From Akkermansiaceae bacterium UBA3385 (GTDB lineage Bacteria > Verrucomicrobiota > Verrucomicrobiia > Verrucomicrobiales > Akkermansiaceae), in the NCBI GenBank assembly GCA_002358905.1, contig DEPT01000023.1, positions 1 to 64,000 of the forward strand: a stretch of DNA of 64,000 nucleotides, in the 5' to 3' direction. Positions within the stretch are counted from its first letter, which is position 1, and every line of letters starts with the position of its first letter. Below the pieces are notes generated by a model that had not been told where the DNA came from, did not search any database, and saw only the letters and a program-made list of their open reading frames with translations. Shown in pieces: positions 43,456 to 50,973 of this stretch. Made by a program: the position numbers and the translations under genes.

Positions 43456-45642
43456 TCAGAACTCGAAGCCCATCTGCTCGTGGATAGAATCATCCAGAGA
43501 TTGCTGCTCATCTACAGCGGGCGGCGGTGTTTCTGTTTCAGACTGAGGTGCAGGGACATCAGATATGGCCGGAGCCTCGGTAGAGCCATTGAGCAAGGCG
43601 CTGAGGGTGCCTACCGGTGTTTCTGTCGCTGATGTTTCGCCCGCTGCCTCGCCGCCTTCGCCTGCAGCAGTGGGCATGATGCGGGAGATGCGTTCAACCT
43701 GGTTTTTCGTGACAATGTTACCGAGCACACCGCGACCTTTTACCCTGAGTTTTCCGAAATCGAAAGGAATCGGGCGGCGCAGGCGGCGCAGCTGGTTCTT
43801 GAGGTACACGTTCACCTGCATGGCACTGCTTTCTTCTTCTGTTTTGTGTACCGTGAAGAAGAAGACGCGGCTGCCTTTGGTCCCCTGGGTAAGGTTGTAT
43901 TCCTTGTCGCGGGTGAACCCACCCAGTTTGAAGCGTTTGGCATAGGTGATACCCTCCTTGCCATCGCGGTAAATCATATTGAATACCCAGTCATCCGTGG
44001 GACGCAGCACGCTGATGTGAAGCAGCTTCTTACCTACATAGAACTTCTCCTGCACGCGGCGCACAGTGAGAACGCCCTGGTTGTCGATGACCAGGATATC
44101 GCTCATGGTGGAGCACTTGTCGATGGCTTCGCCACCCTTCTTGATGCCGTAGCCGGCAAAGCCTTCTTCGTCGATATAGAGCGTTTCGTTCTCCACGGCG
44201 GCCACAGCGCGGGTGACGGTGTCGAAGGTGGTGAGCTCGGTGCGGCGGGGCCAGTTGGCGCCGTACTTCTTCTGCAGCTTCTCAAACCAGCGGATGGTGT
44301 ACTTGGTGAGCTGAGCCAGATTCTTGCGGCACTGGTCGATTTCACCCTCGAGCCCGCGGATGTGTTCCTCTGCCTCGTGGATTTCGTACTTGGCAATCTT
44401 CTTGATGCGGATTTCTGTGAGGCGGATGATGTCATCTCGCGTGATGGGGCGGATGAAGTCCTTCACAAAGGGCTGCAGGCGTTCCTCGATTTCGGCGAGG
44501 GACTGCTCCCAGCTTTCGCTTTCTTCCAGCACCTTGTAGATGCGGTTCTCGATGAAGATTTTCTCCAGACTTGCCTGCATCCAGCTTTCCTGCAACTCAG
44601 CCAGCTGAACTTCCAGTTCCCGGCGCAAGGTTTCCTTGGTGTTGTCGACGTTAATCTTAAGAATTTCACTCACGCCCATGAATACGGGCTTCTTATCGAC
44701 AATAACCACCGCCTTGGGGGAGATGCTTACCTGGCATTCGGTGAAGGCATAAAGTGCATTACATGTTTTTTCCACATCCTGCCCGGCGTGCAGATGGACG
44801 AGAATATCTGCCGTGGCAGCCGTGTTGTCCTCAATCCTGGCCACCTTCAGCTTGCCCTTTTCCATGGCATTCTCGATGCTCTGAATAACGGATTCTGTGG
44901 TGGTGCCGTAAGGGATTTCCGTGATGCGGATGAGCTTCTTGGTACTGGTGTCGAGCATAGCGCGGCACCGCAGGCGGCTGTTGCCGGTACCATCGTTGTA
45001 GCCGCTTACATCCAGCAGACCACCGGTGGAAAAATCCGGGTAGAGTTCAAATTCCTCACCGCGCAGGTAATGAATAGCGGCTTCGATGAGCTCATTGAAG
45101 TTGTGCGGCAGGATGAGGCAGTTCATACCCACGGCAATACCCAGAGCGCCCTGTGCCAGCAGCAGGGGGAACTTGACAGGAAGAGCCACAGGTTCCTTGT
45201 TGCGGCCGTCGTAGCTGAGCTTCCACTCTGTCACCTTCGGGCTGTAGACCACTTCCTTGGCGAACTGGGAGAGACGGGCTTCGATATATCGGGGGGCAGC
45301 GGCGGAGTCGCCGGTGAGGATATTGCCCCAGTTACCCTGGGGATCGATGAGCAGCCCCTTTTGGCCGAGGGTGACCAGCGCGCTGCCGATGGAGGCATCG
45401 CCGTGCGGATGGTACTTCATGGTGTCGCCCACGATGTTGGCCACTTTGTTATAGCGACCGTCGTCCATGCGTTCCATGGAATGAAGAATGCGGCGCTGCA
45501 CGGGCTTGAGCCCATCAATGATATGCGGAACAGCACGTTCCAGAATTACATACGATGCGTATTCCAGATAGTAATCCCCGAACATTTTCTGAATAAGGCT
45601 CGGGTTTTCCTGCAGGTATACGGGGCTGATGTCTTTACTCAT
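43456..45642 (-). CDS. Type II topoisomerase subunit A (ParC/GyrA-type)
   Basis: DNA cleavage subunit of topoisomerase IV or gyrase. The N-terminus is YLEYASYVILERAVPHIIDGLKPVQRRIL, the His-containing YHPHGDASIGSALV follows, and the active Tyr is in AAAPRYIEARLS (about residue 118). A long helical coiled region (about 340-470) and a beta-rich C-terminal half follow, then an acidic disordered tail (SETETPPPAVDEQQ). The APRYIEARLS variant is that of the Bacteroidetes-type ParC. The ATG at 45642 (MSKDISPVY) is chosen, because a TTGAAT-17-TAAAAT promoter overlaps the longer GTG start at 45663. Confidence 0.9.
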   Translation of the reverse strand: MSKDISPVYLQENPSLIQKMFGDYYLEYASYVILERAVPHIIDGLKPVQRRILHSMERMDDGRYNKVANIVGDTMKYHPHGDASIGSALVTLGQKGLLIDPQGNWGNILTGDSAAAPRYIEARLSQFAKEVVYSPKVTEWKLSYDGRNKEPVALPVKFPLLLAQGALGIAVGMNCLILPHNFNELIEAAIHYLRGEEFELYPDFSTGGLLDVSGYNDGTGNSRLRCRAMLDTSTKKLIRITEIPYGTTTESVIQSIENAMEKGKLKVARIEDNTAATADILVHLHAGQDVEKTCNALYAFTECQVSISPKAVVIVDKKPVFMGVSEILKINVDNTKETLRRELEVQLAELQESWMQASLEKIFIENRIYKVLEESESWEQSLAEIEERLQPFVKDFIRPITRDDIIRLTEIRIKKIAKYEIHEAEEHIRGLEGEIDQCRKNLAQLTKYTIRWFEKLQKKYGANWPRRTELTTFDTVTRAVAAVENETLYIDEEGFAGYGIKKGGEAIDKCSTMSDILVIDNQGVLTVRRVQEKFYVGKKLLHISVLRPTDDWVFNMIYRDGKEGITYAKRFKLGGFTRDKEYNLTQGTKGSRVFFFTVHKTEEESSAMQVNVYLKNQLRRLRRPIPFDFGKLRVKGRGVLGNIVTKNQVERISRIMPTAAGEGGEAAGETSATETPVGTLSALLNGSTEAPAISDVPAPQSETETPPPAVDEQQSLDDSIHEQMGFEF

Positions 45643-45653
45643 GGATTTCGGAT

Positions 45654-45682
45654 ATTTTACCATACAGAGCGCCGGAATTCAA
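45654..45682 (-). promoter_or_regulatory. Promoter of the topoisomerase gene
   Basis: Minus strand: TTGAAT (45677-45682), 17-bp spacer, TAAAAT (45654-45659), 11 bases before the ATG. Confidence 0.55.
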
Positions 45683-45703
45683 GCAAGAAGCGTGTGAATG
45701 TCA

Positions 45704-45732
45704 TTGACAAAGCGCGATACAAGGGCTAGAGT
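45704..45732 (+). promoter_or_regulatory. Promoter of the Sel1 protein gene
   Basis: Perfect TTGACA (45704-45709), 17-bp spacer, TAGAGT (45727-45732); a G-rich AGGGGGG ribosome site then precedes the ATG at 45747. Confidence 0.65.
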
Positions 45733-45746
45733 AGGGGGGCTTGCAT

Positions 45747-46325
45747 ATGAAGAAAACGTTTCTTTTCCTGTTTTTGCTGCTCCTGGCAGGTGCTGCTGCC
45801 ACGGTATACTGGTACCAGCCAGCCCGCCAGCTGGCACTGGGACTGTATGAAAAATACATGCCGAAGCAGGAGCTTCCTGCGGCTGTAGCTGCGCCCGCCG
45901 CTGCACCACAGTCTGCGCCCGCGCCGGAGCCTGTGCCGCAGCCCGAACCGGAACCGGCAACTGTAGTGCAGCCAGAACCTGCACCTGAACCTGCCCCGGC
46001 TCCGGAACCCGAACCTGCGCCTTTGCCCGCCCTGAATAGTGAAGCTGAGACTTTGTTGCCCAAGGCCGAGGCCGGAGACCCGGTAGCCCAGTTTAATCTG
46101 GCTCGTCAATATGCCCTGGGGGAGGGCATGTCTATCAACCGCGATGAGTTCATTCGCTGGTGCCGTATTGCCGCAGAGCAGGGACTGCCGGAGGCTCAAT
46201 TCGCTTACGGAATGTGCCTTCGAGAGGGGCTTGGAGTACCCCGGAATGAGGCAGAAGCAGGCCGTTGGTTGCAGCAGGCCGCAGATGCCGGATTTTCGCC
46301 CGCTATCGAAGAACTTAAGAAGTAA
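45747..46325 (+). CDS. Sel1-repeat protein with Pro-rich linker
   Basis: A 192-residue envelope protein. A membrane anchor or signal (FLFLFLLLLAGAAATVYWY) is followed by a Pro/Ala/Glu linker (about residues 45-95: PEPVPQPEPEPATVVQPEPAPEPAPAPEPEPAP) and two Sel1-like repeats (DPVAQFNLARQYALGEGMSINRDEFIRWCRIAAEQG and LPEAQFAYGMCLREGLGVPRNEAEAGRWLQQAADAG). Sel1 repeats form solenoids for protein binding. The acyl-ligase gene follows 8 bases later, suggesting one operon. A TTG two codons upstream is not needed as start. Confidence 0.82.
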   Translation: MKKTFLFLFLLLLAGAAATVYWYQPARQLALGLYEKYMPKQELPAAVAAPAAAPQSAPAPEPVPQPEPEPATVVQPEPAPEPAPAPEPEPAPLPALNSEAETLLPKAEAGDPVAQFNLARQYALGEGMSINRDEFIRWCRIAAEQGLPEAQFAYGMCLREGLGVPRNEAEAGRWLQQAADAGFSPAIEELKK

Positions 46326-46333
46326 TTTTACCA

Positions 46334-48505
46334 ATGGCTAATCTTATCATACACGGAACAGAGAATATAGTTAAGCCCGGGTTTTACATGCCCAACCGCA
46401 TCAGCAGGAATGCGGTGAAGTCACTGCACCAGTTGCTGGAAGGGAAGGTGTGTTACCTGGTAGACCCCTCATTCCCACCTTCTGCGGAAGTCAGTAAGTA
46501 TCTCGAATCCCACGATGCTGAAATTGAGTACTTCGATTTCCGCCGCACCACCTCTCTGGTTGTGCGAGACCTGATTCGCGCCCGCCTGAAATGCGGAACG
46601 AGTGTGGTATTCATGCCGGGGCAGGTAGCCAAATGGCGCGGCACATACAGCGATGTACCCTCTCCCTTCTTGCGCCATGTGGGCAGTCTGCATATTTCCC
46701 CTGTTCCCTTGTTCCTGGGGCATTATGGCAACACGGTGCAGACTCTTTACCGCGACTGCGCTGACGTCGACACCCACGAGGAATTCTGTATTCTTCCCAA
46801 GTTGGCGGCAGGTCCGCAGACGGGTGAGCGACTTATGGCTGCCTGGCTGGAAAAAGGTGCAGAGATGCTTGCCGCTCAGCCTCTCTTGAATACTTCTGTT
46901 ACCACCAACCTGGTGCACGCCCTGAAGAAATATCCCAGAACAGAAATAGTGGATGGTATGACCCACGCTGCTTTACCCCACTTCAAGGCATTGGGGGTGA
47001 GTATGGCTGTGGCGAAAATGCTGCGCCAGCGCGGTGAAAAGCGCATCGGCGTGATTCTGCCCCCTGGTGCAGGTGGTGTGATTGCCACCCTGAGCTGCAT
47101 GCTGGCCGGTGTGACTCCGGTGATGATTAACTATGCATCATCTGCCGCTGCGTTCGAGAGTACAGTGCGCCAGTCCGGCCTCAAGACATTTATCACCGCC
47201 CGCAAGTTCATGCAGAAGTTGCCGCAGTTTCCATGGCCGCCGGAGGAGCAGCTTATTCTGGTGGAAGACCTGCTGACCAAGACGCCTAAATCGACCCTCA
47301 TCGCCAATGTCCTGAAAGCTAAAGTGCTTCCGGCTTCCCTCATTTGCAGGATGTATGATACAGATTCCCGCAAGGGTGATGATGAGGCGGTGGTGCTCTT
47401 CACTTCCGGCTCCAGTGGAGAACCCAAGGGTGTGGTTATAACCCACCGCATGCTCATGGCTAATGTCTGCCAGTGTGCCTGCCGCCTGGACATGACCGAC
47501 TGTCGCTTCCTGGCCTGTCTGCCTATTTTCCACAGCTTCGGCATGACGGTGAACATGATGCTGGCCATGATGACTGGCTGCATGGTATGTTCCTACCCGA
47601 ACCCGACCGATGCCCGTACACTTAACGAATTAGTCAAGAGATACAAGCTCACCCTTGTGTGCACCACTCCCACCTTTGCCCGTGCCATGCTTCGCCGGGC
47701 TGAGCATGATACTTTCGAAAGCGTGCGCTATTTTGTGATGGGGGCCGAAAAACTCCAGCCCGATCTGGAAAAGGAATTTATCGAGAAGTGCGGTGTGTAT
47801 CCGATGGAGGGCTACGGCCTTACCGAAACATCTCCGGTTATTGCAGCCAACATGCCTGAGCCGGAGCCTGTGAAGAACTCCAGATTCTTTGTGCCTGGAA
47901 CGGTGCGTCCCAGCGTGGGCGCTATGCTGCCCGGTATTGCTATCCGTATTACGGATGTGGATGATGATTCCAGGGAACTCCCGCTTACTGAGCGCGGTAT
48001 GATTTGGTTCAAGGGAGCCAATGTTTTCAATGGTTACATCGGACGTCCTGAGTTGAACAAGGAAATTATCCGCGATGGCTGGTTCAAGACCGGCGATATC
48101 GGCCAGATGGATTTTAACGGCTTCCTGACCCTGGGAGGCCGACTTTCCCGCTTCTCCAAGATTGGTGGTGAGATGGTGCCGCACGAAGGCGTGGAACTTG
48201 CCATTTCCGAAAGCTTCGGCCTCAGCGCAGAGGACGGCGTTCAGATTGCCATTGCTGGTGTGACTGACAAGCAGAAAGGCGAGGCTCTGGTGCTGCTTTC
48301 CGCTATGCCCCAGCACCAGGAGAGCATTCAGGCGAACGAAATCCTCCAGGATATCCGCACCATGCTGGCAGATAAGGGCATACCCACACTTTGGGCTCCC
48401 AAGTACCTGGTGCCGGTGGAAGCCATACCCGTGCTCCCCACCGGAAAGCTCGACCTGCGAGGCTGTAAGCTCCTGGCAGAGGAAGCTCTCGATATTCAGG
48501 GCTGA
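46334..48505 (+). CDS. Aas-like acyl-ligase with degenerate acyltransferase domain
   Basis: The protein (723 residues) matches the two-domain layout of E. coli Aas (719). The adenylation half is intact: LFTSGSSGEPKGVVITHR (about residue 354), GAEKLQ, EGYGLTETSPV, and GWFKTGDIGQMDFNGFLTLGGRLSRFSKIGGEMVPHEGVE. It should activate fatty acids for transfer to ACP or CoA. The N-terminal acyltransferase half has lost its key residues: the NHxSxxD motif reads NRISRNA (about 21-27) and FPEG reads MPGQ (about 94). It is therefore likely a ligase only. It lies 8 bases after the Sel1 gene and ends in a strong terminator. Confidence 0.85.
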   Translation: MANLIIHGTENIVKPGFYMPNRISRNAVKSLHQLLEGKVCYLVDPSFPPSAEVSKYLESHDAEIEYFDFRRTTSLVVRDLIRARLKCGTSVVFMPGQVAKWRGTYSDVPSPFLRHVGSLHISPVPLFLGHYGNTVQTLYRDCADVDTHEEFCILPKLAAGPQTGERLMAAWLEKGAEMLAAQPLLNTSVTTNLVHALKKYPRTEIVDGMTHAALPHFKALGVSMAVAKMLRQRGEKRIGVILPPGAGGVIATLSCMLAGVTPVMINYASSAAAFESTVRQSGLKTFITARKFMQKLPQFPWPPEEQLILVEDLLTKTPKSTLIANVLKAKVLPASLICRMYDTDSRKGDDEAVVLFTSGSSGEPKGVVITHRMLMANVCQCACRLDMTDCRFLACLPIFHSFGMTVNMMLAMMTGCMVCSYPNPTDARTLNELVKRYKLTLVCTTPTFARAMLRRAEHDTFESVRYFVMGAEKLQPDLEKEFIEKCGVYPMEGYGLTETSPVIAANMPEPEPVKNSRFFVPGTVRPSVGAMLPGIAIRITDVDDDSRELPLTERGMIWFKGANVFNGYIGRPELNKEIIRDGWFKTGDIGQMDFNGFLTLGGRLSRFSKIGGEMVPHEGVELAISESFGLSAEDGVQIAIAGVTDKQKGEALVLLSAMPQHQESIQANEILQDIRTMLADKGIPTLWAPKYLVPVEAIPVLPTGKLDLRGCKLLAEEALDIQG

Positions 48506-48536
48506 ATCACGTGATAAGTCACTAACCTTGGACGTG

Positions 48537-48562
48537 CAGGGGGGCATTTGCCCCCCTGTTTC
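48537..48562 (+). terminator. Terminator after the acyl-ligase gene
   Basis: CAGGGGGGC pairs with GCCCCCCTG around ATTT, followed by TTTC. Confidence 0.75.
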
Positions 48563-48700
48563 ATTTGTCGTAGTCATTCCGTGTTCAACTCCTTTGTAAG
48601 TTATTCAATGTTAGTTGGAGAAAAGAATGTATGCGGGCTGCTGATGTGTGTGTTCTGGAAGGTTCTGACACGAGTGGAGCTGGCCATTTTGTATTTTGGC

Positions 48701-48728
48701 TTGCTTTTCCTGATGAAACAGGCATAAT
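48701..48728 (+). promoter_or_regulatory. adk promoter
   Basis: TTGCTT (48701-48706), 16-bp spacer, CATAAT (48723-48728), giving a leader of about 43 bases. The region 48563-48700 shows nothing else. Confidence 0.45.
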
Positions 48729-48777
48729 AACCACGTCTTGCAGCTCTCGCTGCTCAAAAATCTGTACATTAAGACTT

Positions 48778-49431
48778 ATGAAAACGCTCAAGCGATTCGT
48801 ACTTGTAGGCGCCCCTGCTTCCGGCAAGGGTACTCAGTCCTCTTTCCTGTCCGAGACCTATGATCTCAAGCCCCTGAGCACCGGTGCTCTGCTGCGTGCT
48901 GAGATTGCCGCTGGTTCCGAACTGGGCCTGGAGGCTAAGAAGTACATGGATGCCGCCATGTTCGTACCCGATGAAGTGGTGAACGGTATCGTGGCCAAGT
49001 GGCTTGGTGAGAACAAGGATTGCGGTTGCCTGCTCGATGGCTATCCTCGCACCGTTTCTCAGGCTGAGACTCTGGACGCCAACCTCAGCGCCATGGGCCT
49101 GGGTGTGGATATTGTGGTGTACCTCAACGTATCTGCCGAGCTCATCGAGGCTCGCATGCTGAAGCGCAAGGCTTGCCCCGCCTGTGGTGAAACCACCCGC
49201 AATGGTGAGGAAATCTGCCCGAAGTGCGGTGGCGCCATGATTGTGCGCTCCGACGACAACCCCGAGGCTTTCGCCAAGCGTCGTAAGGACTACGAGACCC
49301 TGACCGTGCCCGTGGTGGAACACTACCGCGCCCAGGGTAAGGTGGTGCAGATTGACGTGACCGAGGAAGGTGAGCCTGAGGCTGTTTCTGCCCGCATCGC
49401 CGCCGCTGTGCGCACCTACTGCGAGAAGTAA
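48778..49431 (+). CDS. adk: Adenylate kinase with zinc-type LID
   Basis: Balances AMP, ADP and ATP. The P-loop is LVGAPASGKGTQSSFLSETY (about residues 8-27), the AMP-binding region contains LSTGALLRAEIAAGSELG, and LLDGYPRTVSQAETLD is the second nucleotide motif. The LID domain carries CPACGETTRNGEEICPKCG, four Cys for a structural zinc. Length 217 is standard. The frame stays open 49 codons upstream, but homology and the promoter at 48701 favour the ATG at 48778. Confidence 0.95.
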   Translation: MKTLKRFVLVGAPASGKGTQSSFLSETYDLKPLSTGALLRAEIAAGSELGLEAKKYMDAAMFVPDEVVNGIVAKWLGENKDCGCLLDGYPRTVSQAETLDANLSAMGLGVDIVVYLNVSAELIEARMLKRKACPACGETTRNGEEICPKCGGAMIVRSDDNPEAFAKRRKDYETLTVPVVEHYRAQGKVVQIDVTEEGEPEAVSARIAAAVRTYCEK

Positions 49432-49458
49432 TTCCCGCTGTACCATATACCGTTTCCT

Positions 49459-49497
49459 GAAACCGGTTCCCCGAGGGGAGCCGGTTTCTGCGTTTTC
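49459..49497 (+). terminator. Terminator after adk
   Basis: A 13-14-bp stem (GAAACCGGTTCCC with its complement, one G-U) followed by TGCGTTTTCT. Confidence 0.8.
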
Positions 49498-49516
49498 TCG
49501 CCATGCATAATTTCCC

Positions 49517-49545
49517 TTGCCTGAATGCAGATGGCAGCGTATACT
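49517..49545 (+). promoter_or_regulatory. Promoter of the large ankyrin gene, leaderless
   Basis: TTGCCT (49517-49522), 17-bp spacer, TATACT (49540-49545). It lies inside the longer reading frame starting at 49525, and the ATG at 49555 is 9 bases beyond, so 49555 is the start. Confidence 0.65.
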
Positions 49546-49554
49546 GGCCTTACC

Positions 49555-50916
49555 ATGATTCCGGAATCCCAGTTGCTATATGCTGCCTGTTGCGGTGATA
49601 CTCAGCGAGTGCGTGAGTTGCTTGAGCAGGGGGTGCCCGTGGATTCGCGCGATGGCCGTGGCCGCACCCCGCTGATGCTCGCCGTTCGGAATGATTGCGT
49701 TGATACGGTGGCTCTGTTGCTGGCTGCCGGGGCTGATGCCACAGCTCGCAACAAGGGGCAGCTTCAGGTAATTGACTGGGTGAGCAACGCCTCGATTGCC
49801 TGCATGGTGCTCAATCACATGCCGGAGGCGCAACGCGTGCAGGCTGCTACCCGCCTTCTGTTCCGAAGCTGCGTGCCGGAGGTGTGGAAATGTGCTCTGG
49901 CCGCGGGAGCTCAGGTGAATGCCCGTAACAAACGCGCTGATACACCTTTGCTGCAGCATTGCTTCTACGATGCGGATGCTGAACGTACCCGCCTTCTCCT
50001 TGAAGCCGGTGCCGATGCCTGCGCCAGAAGCCGGTGCGGGCGCACCACCGTGAGCCTGTTGGCTCGTCATAACAATGTGGAGAGTTTGCGGCTTCTGATT
50101 GCCGCCGGAGCCGATGTTTGCGAAACAGATGATGACGGGTGCTCTCCGCTGCATCATGCTGCCCTCTGGGGTAGTGTGGAACTGGCTGCCGAGTTGCTTG
50201 CCATGGGGCTGGATGTGAACCATGCCGATGCCATGGGACGCACGCCTATCATGCATGCCGTAGGGTATGATGCAGCCATGATTCAGCTGCTATTGCAGGC
50301 TGGGGCAGATGTCAACGCACGGAATGAGCAGGGGAGCGTGCTGGCTCATCTATACGGCTTGAGCGAGGAGGTGTCGCAGATGCTTTATGCTGCCGGTGCG
50401 CGATATTGTGCCGATATCCCCGAGGATGTGCGCCATGCTATCTGCAATCCGTTCTTATATTGGTTGAAGCAGTTGATCAGCGATGGTCTGGACGTTAACC
50501 AGGCTGTTGCGGAGAACCGTACGCCTTTGTCCATGGCTGCCTGGGCTGGGAAGTCGGAATCTTTGCAGCTTCTGCTGGACGCCGGTGCATCGGCTACCAT
50601 AGATGTGCCGGATTCGTATGAAGGGGTGACGGCTCTGCATGCGGCCGTCATTGCCTGTCGCACAGAATATTCAGCGAGCCCGGAAAACGTGGCAGCGCTG
50701 CTGTCTGCCGGTGCAGATGTGAATCTGGCGGATAAGGATGGCTGGACTCCGCTTCACTCCTGCGCTGTTTACAACCTGCCCGATTTGGTACCCATGCTGC
50801 TTGCCGCAGGTGCGAATCCGCTGCAGAGGGACAACCTTGACCAGACTCCTGCAGAAATGGCTGAAGCCCGAGGAAACCCCGCGGTGGTTCGAGCGTTGCA
50901 GTTGTCCGGGAAATAA
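49555..50916 (+). CDS. Large ankyrin-repeat protein
   Basis: A 453-residue protein made almost wholly of ankyrin repeats, with no signal peptide or membrane helix, so probably cytoplasmic. About ten units are visible, for example GRTPLMLAVRNDCVDTVALLLAAGADATARN, ADTPLLQHCFYDADAERTRLLLEAGADACARS, GCSPLHHAALWGSVELAAELLAMGLDVNHAD and GWTPLHSCAVYNLPDLVPMLLAAGANPLQRD. Its role is protein binding; the partner is unknown. The N-terminus YAACCGDTQRVRELLEQG is a capping repeat. Confidence 0.88.
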   Translation: MIPESQLLYAACCGDTQRVRELLEQGVPVDSRDGRGRTPLMLAVRNDCVDTVALLLAAGADATARNKGQLQVIDWVSNASIACMVLNHMPEAQRVQAATRLLFRSCVPEVWKCALAAGAQVNARNKRADTPLLQHCFYDADAERTRLLLEAGADACARSRCGRTTVSLLARHNNVESLRLLIAAGADVCETDDDGCSPLHHAALWGSVELAAELLAMGLDVNHADAMGRTPIMHAVGYDAAMIQLLLQAGADVNARNEQGSVLAHLYGLSEEVSQMLYAAGARYCADIPEDVRHAICNPFLYWLKQLISDGLDVNQAVAENRTPLSMAAWAGKSESLQLLLDAGASATIDVPDSYEGVTALHAAVIACRTEYSASPENVAALLSAGADVNLADKDGWTPLHSCAVYNLPDLVPMLLAAGANPLQRDNLDQTPAEMAEARGNPAVVRALQLSGK

Positions 50917-50938
50917 GGAAGTGCAGCGTTCTATTTTC

Positions 50939-50967
50939 TTTACATGCGCAGGTTCAGAGGCTAGAAT
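50939..50967 (+). promoter_or_regulatory. Promoter of the secreted pair, leaderless
   Basis: TTTACA (50939-50944), 17-bp spacer, TAGAAT (50962-50967), 6 bases before the ATG at 50974. Confidence 0.55.
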
Positions 50968-50973
50968 GTACGC

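Noticed and set aside
45663..45984. Minus-strand open frame rich in Ala, Gln and Pro opposite the Sel1 gene
   Set aside because: It is antisense to the Pro/Glu/Ala linker of the Sel1 protein and overlaps two well-formed divergent promoters.
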